DNA of 64,000 nucleotides. Source: Xanthostigma xanthostigma (Eukaryota; Arthropoda; Insecta; Raphidioptera; Raphidiidae). The translations under genes were made by a program, and so were the position numbers. The stretch covers positions 42,750,001-42,814,000 of the forward strand of contig OY754466.1 in the NCBI GenBank assembly GCA_963575645.1, read 5' to 3'. This document shows, one piece after another, positions 1 through 12,900 of the stretch; position 1 is the stretch's first letter, and every line of letters starts with the position of its first letter. Under the pieces are notes generated by a model. The model saw only the letters and a program-made list of their open reading frames with translations. It was not told the origin of the DNA and did not search any database.

Positions 1-52
1 TCTGTCTTACACACAGAATGTCCTATGGACCGTTTTGATTTGATACAATCTG
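1..52. mobile_element. Right end of a TA-target MITE cut by the window edge
   Basis: The first 52 bases repeat, almost base for base, the right end of the complete element at 53631-54104. They end with the same terminal GATACAATCTG followed by TA. The remainder of the copy lies left of the window, in the brm intron. Confidence 0.8.
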
Positions 53-163
53 TATATGCAACGCGTGCAGTGTTGTCGATTGCCTACTCGAGAAGATGAA
101 CGCACTCACTTCGTGCGTGCACCCAACTCCGCTATCGTGAGCAATTGAAAACTTACCGCACTA

Positions 164-720
164 CACTGACCGGCAAAAAAAAAACACAACACCTAAAATG
201 ATGACCAGTTTCAAATTGCAATAACTTTTGAACGTATCGCTCGATTAAAAATAATTTTTTTTTATTTGAAAGGTCTATGCTTTGTCAATATTTCTGTACG
301 TGCTCTGCCCATTTTGGCTGTAAAGAATAACGCTAATGCGCGTTTTCTTCATACACTTTGAAGCTTGCTGTGGGGTACATCGACAAAAGAAATTAATTTT
401 AAACAAAAGGAACTTGTAGCCTTGTCTGTTCTGAGCATTTGTTTTTTTTTTATTCGTGTTTCTATTGCTTTTAACACCAAAGTTACAACCTCTAAAAGAA
501 AACGAAGCTTATTATGTATGAAGAAAACGCGCATTAGCGTTATTCTTTACGGCCGAAATGGAAGAGCGCCAAAATGGGCAGAGCACGTACAGAAATATTG
601 ACAAAGCATAGACCTTTCAAATAAAAAAAAACTCATTCAAATCGAGCGATACGTTCAAAAGTTATTGCAATTTGAAACTGGTCATCATTTTAGGTGTTGC
701 GTTTTTTTTGCCGGTCAGTG
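164..720. mobile_element. Tc1/mariner-like foldback MITE, 557 bp
   Basis: The left end CACTGACCGGCAAAAAAAA is mirrored at the right end, with TA on both outer sides (162-163 and 721-722). The inverted arms are long, about 190-200 bp each (to about 365 and from about 500), so the element is nearly one hairpin. Open frames seen on it are mirror images of each other and not genes. Confidence 0.85.
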
Positions 721-803
721 TAGTTGGAATCCTTAACGTTTGTCCCTGATTTTTCCATATTTTTTCCTAATTTTCCAGAGAGTAGATTCCCTGAGTACAT
801 AAT

Positions 804-821
804 ACACACACACACACACAC
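804..821. repeat. (CA)n microsatellite
   Basis: Nine uninterrupted CA units in the brm intron. Confidence 0.9.
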
Positions 822-2351
822 TCATACATATGGGCTGTTTGTAATGGTCACTTCTGCAGCGACGTTTTCCTAGCGTCCCACTCTACCTCAGACGAGCGGA
901 GGCGCAGCGTTCAGCTATATGAATCCGATTCACTCGATCGTGCGTAAAGAAATTTCTTTTCAAAAATAATTTTAAAATCACGATTCGAATTCTCAAGTAA
1001 CAGAAATATGTAACAATCTTCTAAAATACCCACAAACCAACGTCGCTAAGTCTTGCACCATCTGTCAATTGCAGATTGAACTATTCTACAGGCATATTAA
1101 AATCTAGATATATATTTGATTAACTTAGCGTAAGTAAAGCGATTCCCACAACTTTTGTTGAAAAATACAATTGAAAATACCTCAAGTCATTTGTTGAGAA
1201 TAATAATTTGCAATAAACTACATAATGATGAGCAAAAATAATTTTTGAATTACATAACCTCAAATAGCATGTGAAATTCCATATTATTAAATTTTTAATT
1301 ACATAACCTCAATTAGCAAATATAATTTCATATTATTATTAAAGTACTTGTAATTAATAAATACAAGATTATTTAATTATAGTGTTTAATAATTTGCGCA
1401 ATTACTGAAAACATAGGCTAATTTAAGGTTATGTGATGTTAGGTTAAACTAACATTGAATATGAAAAAAAAACATCAAATTTTGCCCACCATCATGTTAG
1501 CAACTCAGATCTACAAGTAAAAATAATAATAATAATAAAAATTAACACAAAAAGCGTCTAAAATATAAATTAAATAATAAAAGTGGCATCCAAATGTTTA
1601 TAAAAAAAACGAAAACAAAAAAAAACATATTATAACGTATAAAATTAAAATTAAAAAGCACCTTTGTTTACGAAAAATTTACTGCAATAAAAAGCGTTTC
1701 ATTAAACAAAGTCGTCGACTAAATAAATAGAAATATCAAATTAGAAAATGTTAAACTAAATATCTTAAAATAAAAAAAATAATAATATTGCATTATTTGT
1801 TTAGTAATTCGAAATAATGTTCAAAAGCAGACAAAAATAAATGTTAGTAATTTCATCTAGTCTGTTAGTGAGAAGCAGATACTTCTTTGACAAAAAAAAA
1901 AATTACATTACATTTTCATTTGAAAATTCAGAATCGGAACAGGCCAATAAAAATATGTTCTTTGTTACATGGATCGATATACTACCGATCTGTTTGTTAT
2001 GAACTTTCAAAAGAAAATACTAAATAACTAGTTCATCTCCTATGAACAGTTCTATCGTATTCATTGTAAAACACTTTAAATTTCAACTTTATTTCCTATC
2101 GGGTGAACAAATTCTTGAGTAATCAGTGCAGAGTAGACGAGTCAATCAACCTGTAATACACCGTGTATTTAGCTGCGTAAAGATAAGAGTTGTGACATTA
2201 TGTTCAAAACGAGCGCCGGCGAGTTTTAACAGTCACACGAATCGTAACACCGTTAAACACAAGATATAGAACGTATTTATGCTCAGTATATTTTTGACAG
2301 TTCAATTGTGAAACAAATTTCACTTCTAAATCTTTGATTAACGTCTGAATA

Positions 2352-3655
2352 GAACTCTTCAAATAAATAAAATTGTCGACCAATTTTTCTCAGACCATAT
2401 ATTGAATTATTCAAACTTTCAATCTTAAATAACTTAATACTAATTATTTATATCTTTTTTAGATATTTCTGAAGAAGATCCAAATCCAGATCGAAACGTC
2501 ATCTTGTGTTATATTGATTTGTATTTTTATTATTTTGACGTGATAACGTCTTATAAATTGATGAAACACCGGCTGCACGCACGAAAGTGTCACGTTCCGC
2601 CTGAGCCTGAGCGTGCAAGTGAGAGCGCGGTATAAGCGATATACAGGGTGAGTCAGACTACCCGTATCAGTCGTTTTTTTCGAAAACGGTTAGTCGTAGA
2701 GAGTTGTGTCAAAAATCTGTATTATAAAAGCCCTAATGAAGAATCGAATGGTGATATTTTTTCCCCCCGGAAAGGTCGGCTTCCCTGTTAGTTTACTCCG
2801 GAATGTTAAATGGCACGATAGGTCGAAAGTGGTATTGTTGAAAAGATCTTTAAAAAATAAGCAAGTTTTGTAGGACATTTTTTTTTTGTTACTGCCACCA
2901 CTGTTAAGTAATATTCGTTTGAAATTATTAAATTAACATGTAAGAATAGCAAACTTAATTTTAAACGTTGGCATTTAAAATCTAGTTACCTAATTAAACA
3001 ATGTCACAAATGTTCAAACTGTCTTCAACTGCAGAGCTCTTCTAGATATGTTATGAGTACCTGGAAGTATTTTCCGACAAAAAAAAACAATTGCAATTAT
3101 TGAAAACTTATTGTGACATTGTTTAATTAGGTAACTAGATTTTAAATGCCGACTTTTTTGTTATTCTGACATGTTAATTTAATAATTTCAAACGAATATT
3201 ACTTAACAGGGGTGGCAGTAACAAAAAAAAAATGTCCTACAAAACTTGCTTATTTTTTAAAGATCTTTTCAACAATACCACTTTCGACCTATCGTGCCAT
3301 TTAACATTCCGCAGTTCTGAACATTCCGGAGCAAACTAACAGGGAAGCCGACCTTTCCGGGGGGAAAAAATATCACCATTCGATTCTTCATTAGGGCTTT
3401 TATAATACAGATTTTTGACACAACTCTCTACGACTAACCGTTTTCGAAAAAAACGACTGATACGGGTGGTCTGACTCACCCTGTAGAGGCACGATCGGCT
3501 CAAGCTTTGGCTTGTACGCATAGTTCATCAATGTTTTTTTATGACGTTATCACGTAAAACTATCGTCCGTAAACCGACTTTACAGACAACCAATTTTTTT
3601 TGTCAATATATGGTCTGAGAAAAATTGGTCGACAATTTTATTTATTTGAAAACTT
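2352..3655. mobile_element. Foldback element interrupted by a younger MITE
   Basis: The outer arms (2352-2405 and 3602-3655) are near-perfect inverted copies containing ATTGTCGACCAATTTTTCT. A second arm pair (TGACGTGATAACGTC near 2537 and its mirror near 3541) lies inside. The motif GAAGAAGATCCAAATC near 2472 and the outer arm also occur in the palindrome at 28715-28910, so both belong to one family. The 2644-3483 element sits in its middle. Confidence 0.7.
2644..3483. mobile_element. TA-target MITE with about 380-bp arms, 840 bp
   Basis: The ends CAGGGTGAGTCAGACTACCC and its mirror are flanked by TA (2642-2643 and 3484-3485). The arms run to about 3020 and from about 3105 with few mismatches, leaving a short loop. 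No transposase frame is left. It lies nested in the older element at 2352-3655, in a brm intron. Confidence 0.85.
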
Positions 3656-3784
3656 CACTTCTATTAGGTAGTTTATGAAAATCACTGTTATTTTGTTTTT
3701 CAGGCAGGACAACAAATTATATTAACTCTGATCTGACTACTCCTGTAATCCCGATTAATTTTTATAAAACGTAATTACACCGAC

Positions 3785-3941
3785 CTGCACGGGCGGACCG
3801 CCTGGCTGCTGATAAGGACTCGAAGGCGGAGGAGTCGGGCACTGCGGAGCTCCGTCTGGACGCTTGCCTTGAGCTGCCATCGCGACTTGTTGTGATAGCG
3901 GTTGATTGCGCGCCAGCAATTTATACGCGACAATCTGCATC
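3785..3941 (-). CDS. brm: brm coding exon 5 (second half of QLQ domain)
   Basis: The acceptor is CATACAG; the joined codon gives R, then MQIVAYKLLARNQPLSQQ and a Pro-rich stretch ending GGPPVQ. The carried-over phase (2 + 157 nt) closes exactly at CAG. The donor there would be GTCGGT, which is weak, so the right-hand limit in the transcript is uncertain by several codons. Confidence 0.8.
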
Positions 3942-6900
3942 CTGTATGAGTATTGAAAACACATCTTATCAGCTGTACACGGAAAACGATCAGCAGGGTG
4001 ACCACTGATATTTGTAAAAAAGACAGTGTATTTCACACTACACTTTACAGAAGTAGAACTGTATAACAGGCTATTTATTTTTAAATTTTATTAAAATGTT
4101 CACGTAGTAGTATTAGTTTTTAATTTATTATTAATTTTTTTACTTTGTTTAAATGTAATCGTTTCATGGAATAAAACGGCACGAAAAATTTTATAAGTTG
4201 GCGCGAAAACACGAGCCGTCATGTTTGCCTACTGTGACGTCATTCTTGTAGTATACAAAAAAGTTCAATAAGGCTCGGTATCGTTTATACGAGACTCGTT
4301 TGACGTCTATTCACGCGTGTGTCATGTGTTTATATATAGGTATATGTGTTTACTGCAAGTCTGACGTCACACTTCAAAACATCAGCGTTTTGTGACATGC
4401 CAAAAAGGTGCTATTTTAAAATTGTGGTAATAAATCGACCTCGTGTTTTTGTGAATTCATTTTGCTTCATATGTCGTCCATTTAGTATGACTCAATTGTA
4501 CTTTTGCTTGACTGCCATTAAAAATGGACGGGCTGCACTGTACGTATACAAATTTGAACGAATATACTAACCTTAATTGTGCTAATTGTGTCGTGTTGAA
4601 AACATGCGGTTTGTTCGGATCGACCGGTCCATTTCCATTGGTACGGTTTCTTAACGCTATCAGTTGAGAGTATCTCGGATCATCGTGCATTCCTTTCTCT
4701 TCCATCGAATCGATGGCTCTCTGAAGAGCATTTAAATTATCTTGTCCCTGACCAGGCCCCGGTGGAGGCGGCCCGTTCGGAGCTGGACCAGGTCCACCCG
4801 GACCCTGAAAAAATTCGGAGAATAATTCATTAGCATATTTTATCACTTCAAAAAAAAAAAAAGAGAATTCACACACGATTTATTTTTTGACGTAAATTTG
4901 GATTTTGCAAATCGAACTTATGACTTTCTCAGTTTAAACTTTTGTTTTTCAATGTTTTGTATTTAAAGAAATTAATAAATATATCACCATATGTGCCCCC
5001 TTTATTTAAATTGAAAGAAATATCAATATTTGTTACCCACACAAAAAAAACGAAAAAAAAAATGTGAAAATTACCGAATAGAAATAATGACTTCTAGGCC
5101 TCATCAAATGTAATTTTAATAAATTCTTATCAGAAGACATAACTGTTGCCATAAATTAATAAGAAAAAACAAAAACGTTCTTAAAAACAGAAATATCACA
5201 CCATTTTCTACATATTCACTTTTAAAAATAATTACTGACAATAGAAAAATATAACTCTAGTAACTATCAGTTATTTCTACATTAGAAAACAAAATGTAAT
5301 TTTATATACACGAATATTTTACTGCATGATAAAACAAACCACAGGGGTTTGTTTATCTCACTTTAACACGCTCAATAAACAAAGATAGTGCAGTAAAAAC
5401 AGTGTCAAGGTTCATAAAAAAAACACTAAAATACATTGCATTTAAAAACAGTTTCATTTCAATATTAAAATTTCCAACAAAACCCACGACTCAAGCGCAT
5501 ACAACAATAAAAAAATCAAATTATTTCAGTAGTGCCACTTCCATGAAAATACGTAGAAATATTTACCGAATACACCACATGTTGTGCGTTCATACGTCAT
5601 TAAACGTATAATGTAAACGCAGTGAGTTAGCATATGTCAGCAAGTTTCCCTATACACTTGAAAGAAGTCATGTGTATAATTTATTTTCTGCTTCAACACG
5701 CGACATACGTTGCACGCACGTTTTTTCTATGAACAGAAAGCAACACTGCAAGGTGTGCCTTTTTTAAGCGACCAAAGTTCAAATAGATAAAGTTTTGTAT
5801 CATTGAATGTATGTTGTGTTTTTCGAACTGAACAAAAAATATTTTTGAACATGTCGACTGTCCACGATTTGGATCGCATTTACGACGTTATTGAAAAACT
5901 GTGTTGGGAAGCTGGAAAAGTAAGTTTTTTTTCTTTTTATTTTTAGAATTACTTTTATGAAACTTTTTAAAATTTCAACTACTAAAATGTGGTTATCTTT
6001 TTTTGCATGGAGACAAAGTTCGACGATTATTGATTTTGCACTTATCTATCAATTCAATTATTATTATCGTCGACGCGGTTAAATGCATACAAATAATTTC
6101 AAAAATATAGAAACACAATTAAGTAGCTTAACAATATTTCAGATTATCAAAGAAGCAAAAATAACCAAAGTCGAAACAAAAAAAGCCGAATGGGACGTTG
6201 TCACCGAATTTGACCGAAAAGTAGAAAACTATTTAATCGAAAATCTACAGAAAGAATTCCCAGGCCATAAGTTCGTAATTTTCTTTTACCTGCAGTCAAT
6301 AATGTGATCTTTAGTGTATATGCAAATTTATTAATCCGTATCATAAATATGAAAATTAACAGTACTGTTACATTTTTGCCACTTTCATGCCGGGTTGCAG
6401 AAAGAATTGTCAAAATAACCGATTTTGACAATGACTAGATTGTGATCATATAATTACATTTTTTATGCATGCAGGAGTATAATGCCGTTGTGAAACTTTG
6501 TCATGTAGAACATTAGATTGTATTCAGACAAAAACAAATTATTGATCTTCAAATAACATTGCTTCTCAAGCAAGTTTTTGTTCAAAATAGGTAGAAAAAT
6601 ATTGTTTCGAAAAACTATGCTAAAATACATGCAACTACACAGTTTTAAAAAAATATTGTTTCTATGTGTATGGCCACAGTCACTGTCAAATCTGATTTTC
6701 AGACACAGCTTTTTGCATCCCGACATCAAATGAGTTGAATTTAAGGTTATGTGACGTAATCATGTTACATCACTTTGAATTATTATATTTAAAATGCATA
6801 TAGGCCATCTGTATCTTCACAATGTGCTGAAGTGACCACTCATAGTGAGAGAGATAGAACGTGCGTGCGACCAATCTCTCCTTGTCTGGCAAGTTGTTAA

Positions 6901-9900
6901 CCCTAGCAACAATGCTACGTCGAGAGAGACAGATATAGGGTGCACGCTCGCGCTGTCTCTCTTTAGAAACAGATGCATTTTCCGGTCGATTGGTAGTATT
7001 AGTAATTTAGAACGATGATGTCATCTAGAATTATTTTAACTTTTAATATGATTTATATACTTTTGATCGACTGAAATAATTCATAAAAATATTTTTCATA
7101 GATTCATAGCAGAAGAAAGTGCAGCTACAAAAAATACCAAACCAGAATTAACTGAGGATCCAACATGGATAATCGATCCGATAGACGGGACGATGAATTT
7201 TGTCAGAGGAGTTCCGTTTTGTGCCATCTCGGTTGCACTGGCGATAAACAAACAACTCGAAATAGGAATAGTTTACGGACCGTACATGAATCAATTTTTC
7301 TCCGCACGGAAAGGCAAAGGGGCCTATTTAAACGGAGAAAAAATATTCTGCAGCAAAAAAGAAGGTGATGAAATCAATTGAATATGCCGATGTGGAGTCT
7401 TCTAACAATTTTTTTTCTTCAGAATTAAAATCCGCACTCGTGTCTTATGAAGCATCATTAATTAGAGTTAGTGAAAAATTGATGCCTCGATTTAAAATGC
7501 TAGCTTCAAATTCTATGGGGTAAGAATTTCAATACTTAGTTACTTGTGACGTCACATTATTACATTAAGTTCGTTCCAAGCAGCCGCGAACGGTAATAAA
7601 ACCGTACACAGTCTTGTTACTGCGCAAGACTGTCTTGCGCAGTATCGATTTTTAAGCTAGTGCGCAAATTAGTCTTGCGCAGTATCGATTTTTGAGTTAG
7701 TGCGCAAATTAGTCTTGCGCAGTTTCGATTTTTAAGCTAGTGCGCAAATTAGTCTTGCGCAGTGACAAGACTGTACGGTTCTATTACCGTTCGCGGCTGC
7801 TTGGAACGAACCTATTAAAGGAGTTGTCTCGTTCCGTTGTATAGTATTGGGGGAATGGCGTCATCCAGCGGACCTGGCAATTGATTGCGTGGCAACACTG
7901 TTGCTGTTCATTAACTTTAATGGCAGTATTTAACAAACGTCAAAGAAATCAAAAGACAGAATATTGTCATTATTTGCAATAAATTAAATTTTCAAGATAA
8001 GAGATTTACATGGTCCTAGCTAAATATAAATGACATTTTTGATATTGTCATTGTGAGTTGATAATAATATGCACGATCCGCCAGTTGACGTAATTCCCAC
8101 GCTTACGCTGATTGGTCGGATAGAACACGGCAACCTACTAACCTTGGTTGAAAAGTACATAACTAAGAAACCTAAGTTTTACCAAAGCTTCAACGAGTCG
8201 TTCAATGTTTGTCAGATTTTAGAGTTGTCTTCAAATTGTCGTAGAGAGATTGTAGAGGTTATAAGCGATGAATTTTCGTTTTCCGTAATATAAAAGTACC
8301 GTTTGATTCATACTAAATGTTCTCTCCCAATAATTTTGCTAAATGATTTATCAAAAGGGAATCTGGTTTCAATTAACGTTCGAATCAAATCTGTCACAAG
8401 ATGTTTAGTAAATATAACCCTACTTTTATAATGACTAAGGCCTGTCAAGTTTACTCGCGTAACTATACGAAAATATTATAACACATATATTTCTATTTGA
8501 TAAAAAAAATGAATTTTTAGAATGAGGTGTTTTGGCTGTGCCGCATTAAGTTTATGCTACGTCGCGAACGGCAGCAACGATATCTATCAAATTGATTATC
8601 TTCAACCTTGGGATGTAGCTGCAGGCGCTCTGATCGTTCGAGAAGCCGGAGGAGTTCTAAAAAATTCTAATGGTATCTATATGCTTTCACAGTGAATTTA
8701 CGACCGTAACTATTAAATTTTTTTGTTACATCTATAAATAGTAGTTAATTTATGACATCATAAACAACTGCATTTCAAGCGAAGGCCGTAATAAAAAAAA
8801 AAAGCAAATCGGTATGGAGTATCATCCATGACTTACATGTTGCAAAAACGATTTTTCAAAAATTTTAAAATGAAAAAGTTTACTGGTGTATTATATTTTA
8901 TTAACACAAAAAATAAATTCGGAAAATGAATGGCAGCTTCATAAAAATTAAATTTAACTTTGTTATCTAATTGTTTACAACTAAACATTTTGATACAAAT
9001 TATAGTTCACCAAGACAACAAAAGTGAAGTAAATTAGGTTGTAGATTATAGACGTTCGACAACTGAGTAATGACCTTGATTGACGAACGTCAATACAAAT
9101 GAAATTTGCCAGAAAGCTATTATATACTTATATAAAACAAAGTCTCTCCACCGTGTCTGTCTGTCTAAACGCCATAAACTCAAAAATCACCAAACGAATT
9201 TTCATATGGTTTTCACTAATAGAAGGAGCGCTAAACGAGGACAATTCGTAAATATTTTGTACAAAATGGCTTAACTATGACAGTGTTTTGTCAAAAAAAC
9301 TGTTTTCATACGCTTACATGGCTAAAGCTGGCCAAATCTTTAGAGATACATCAAAACAATTCACTTTGATAGTTCTGCTGTGTAGATGAGGTCAATATAA
9401 TATTTCCAGAACAGTTTCGCATTCGGGTGAAACCGGGACAGGCCGCTAGTTATTAATATAAACCGTGCATATTGTTTCATATTAAAAACTATTTTGTATG
9501 ATTTTGGAGCGTGTAAGTTATAACAATACAGCTCTCCATACCGATTGTTTTCGCTTTGTATTATAGTAACATCGGCATGGCAAAAGTTGCACGATAGGCA
9601 CCGCCCATTCATTACTTAACATACACATTAGAATAAAATCATTAATGCATTGCATAAAAGGCATATGAACCTCCCTTGGGCCACCAGTCTATGTTGCATT
9701 TTATGTGGAACGACTTTCTGTAATGCATTAACGATTTTCATAGCGAAATTCACTGCATAAAAACCCAGTATTATTAAATATGACATAATAATCCAAGATA
9801 AATTAAATTTTTCAGGTGAAGAGTTCAACTTTATGAAGCCCAATTTCATAGCCGCAGGAACGGAACAACTGATAAATGAAGTCTTAGAACTTTTTAAAAA

Positions 9901-12900
9901 ATGTTAAAGATTTTTTTCAACTTTCATCATCCATTTCAAAATTCGATTGCTACTTTTTAAACGTACGATATGCAGGTTAGTGTACTAAAATGATTTGTTT
10001 GTTTAGGATTCACATCGGAAATCATCGTTTTTAGTTTCTACTGCTATATCACCAATTATTAGGTTGAAAAGCAGTCTGTGGCTGAACCTAGCCTTTTAGT
10101 GCATTTATATGTACTAATAAAGATTATTATTATTATTATTATCATCATTATTTAATTGTTTAATTGCATTTATTACCACTGGACAAATGCAATTCTCTGT
10201 AGTCTTTTGAACGATTAAAATTTTGAATTGAGCCAACCCAGTCACAATTTGCATAACGCGCGTAATATTCAATTGCGTGTGTTTGGAGACTTTTCTGAAC
10301 AGTATTGCAAATTGGTGATTAACTCCAAACTTGGCACTGTATCTCTCGAATCTATATTGTATATTGAATACTGTTTACCATTTAGATTTCATCCTGAATA
10401 TTTACAATCTTGTTCTTATGCGCGTCAAGTTGCATGGACCAACTTACATTTTTTTAACTTTTTCAACGCCAATCGTTTGTTCTACGTTTGTACCTGACGC
10501 CTGCAAAATTTCAGCGTTTGTACCGAAAAAATTAAAAAGTTATTAGAAATAATAGGTGGCCAGCCAACTTGACGTCAAGTTGTATGGACCACGTCCTAAT
10601 AACCACTTTTTTCAACTTTTTCAACGTCAATCGTTTGTTCTACGTTTGTACCTGACGCCTGCAAAATTTCAGCGTTTGTACCAAAAAAATTAAAAAGTTA
10701 TTAGCAAAAGTCACTAATAAATGTACACTACTGGCCAAAAGTAAAGCGATTAAGTAATTTGAATATCAAACTTAGTCGCTTTACTTTTGGCCAGTAGTGT
10801 ACATTTATTAGTGACTTTTGCTAATAACTTTTTAATTTTTTCGGTATAAAGGCTGAAATTTTGCAGGCGTTAGATACAAACGTAGAACAAACGATTGGCG
10901 TTGAAAAAGTTAAAAAAATATAAGTTGGTCCATGCAACTCTTGTTCTTTGGTAGTCAGTACATATTTTTAAAGTAAAGGTTTCACCATCTATTTTATGAT
11001 AGCGAAAACACTGCAAATACAAATATTGGCAACTTGAATCAGTGCTTGCCAAGTTTAGGGTGAACACTATTCGAAATATATTTTTCTTACTTGCGACGGA
11101 GGATGTCCGAAAGGTCCCATTGGATGACCGGGATAATTCTGTCCTGCATTTTGCATAGGCATTCCTGGACCCATCTGATGCGGTCCTGGCGGAGGGCCAC
11201 CAGGCGGAGTACCGGGATGCGAAGACGGCGGTCCTGGAGGATGGCCTTGCATTGGCATTCCCGGATGACCTTGTGGAGGGCCAGACGGGTGTCCACCTGG
11301 ATGCGGGCCGCCAGGATGGCTTGGTGGTCCGCCGGGATGATTTTGAGAGCCTGGCGGATGTCCCTGAGGACCTACTGGATGACCTGCAAATATTTAAAAT
11401 ATGAAAAAGTGCTGCAATGTAATAAAAATAACATTATTTATCTTTGTTTTTGAAATAAATTTATTGCAAAGGTATAAAATTGTCAATTTGTTCCTTTCAT
11501 TAGATCTAAAAAAAAAAAACTATTTTTTTAAGCTGCATTCCTACATGTTTAATAAACTTGGTATTATCAGGTAATGAAATATTGTGACTTATTTCCAGCC
11601 GATGAAAAGATTAAAACTGATAACGGATTAGTGCTGAAAGAAAATTTTAAATAAAATATCTTCTTTGCTTCCATGACGCAAAAAAGTCCAGAAACATAAT
11701 TGTACTTGTAAATATTGAAAAAATTCAGATTCAAACAGAAATTTCTAAATAAGCAGAGAAAAAACTGTAAATATATAGAAATCCGGCAGACCTTGATTTC
11801 CAGAAGGATGTCCAGGATGAGGTCCACCGGGATGACCTGGCATCGGTCCCGCCGGGTGTCCTTGCGGCGGCGTTCCTGGATGAGATATAGGATGTCCGGG
11901 GCCTGGAGGATGCCCGGTCGGCGGTCCTCCATGCATCTGATGTGAATTGGGATGTCCTTGAGACGGTGCACCCGGATGACTTGGGTGACCCTGTGGTACA
12001 TTGGGATGTTGTGGCCCAGGATGATTCTGTGGGCCCCCTGGATGCACTTGTGAACCGCCAGGGTGCGGGCCCGTTGGTTGGTTTGGATGTCCTACCGGAT
12101 GACCAGGTGGCCCACCGGGATGTGGGCCGCCACCGGGATGCGGTTGTGGTCCTGATCCATGACTCTGACTTCCAGGATGATTCGGAGGACCAACCGAATG
12201 ACCTTGAGGTCCTCCTGGATGGCTTTGTGGACCTGGTGGATGACTCTGAGGGCCACTTGGATGGCCTTGTGGACCTGTAGAAATGTACTTATTGATAATA
12301 TCGATGCTATAAACAGTTCACGATACGATTTTAACTACAGTTTAGTTAAGTTCACTCACACATATCGCACGTTGAAAACAAGTGGCATTATGCAAAAAAT
12401 GGTATTTTACAGTAGAGCAGTTTTTAGTTTTAATATTATTGTTTTGTCCTAAAAAAGTTACTATTAAAATACTGCTTATAGAGATTCTTTTGTTAATAAT
12501 GAGACAATTTATTATTGTTTTAATTTATTTGTTGACCACAATGTTAAAAATAAAGTTATTAAAAAAAAAGACCTTTTTACAATAATTTTTTGTTTAGTGT
12601 CATTGTTGTCATAACCTATAATCAGTAAGTTGGAGACTTCAACTGCAAAAAGTGTCACTAAACAAAATGTGTCATTTTATGTATTTACTTACTTGCATTA
12701 ATTTTTGTAGCAACTGTAATCAGTAAACTGTCGTTTAACAAAATATGTCACTTTTTGACTTACAGCGACGTGCGTACCAAACAACAATAAATTGACACAA
12801 TTAAAATAGTGTCGTTATATCAGTCATGACCATAGGCAATTCTTTCAAAATATAAAGTGACACTAGCTCAGTCTAGCGGAAGTAAGTGGATTTATAAGCA

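Noticed and set aside
349..601. Overlapping open frames on both strands
   Set aside because: They are mirror images inside the hairpin MITE at 164-720 and have no protein-like features.
3336..3521. Frame of 61 codons on the minus strand
   Set aside because: It lies in the right arm of the 2644-3483 MITE, and the mirrored arm gives the same peptide.
4346..4570. MPKRCYF-type frame, briefly considered as a THAP zinc finger
   Set aside because: The second cysteine and the His/Cys pair needed for a THAP finger are missing; it lies in a brm intron in the wrong orientation for brm.
11091..12280. Arg/Trp/Met-rich and Asp/Val-rich frames on the plus strand
   Set aside because: They are antisense shadows of the repetitive brm exons 2 and 3.
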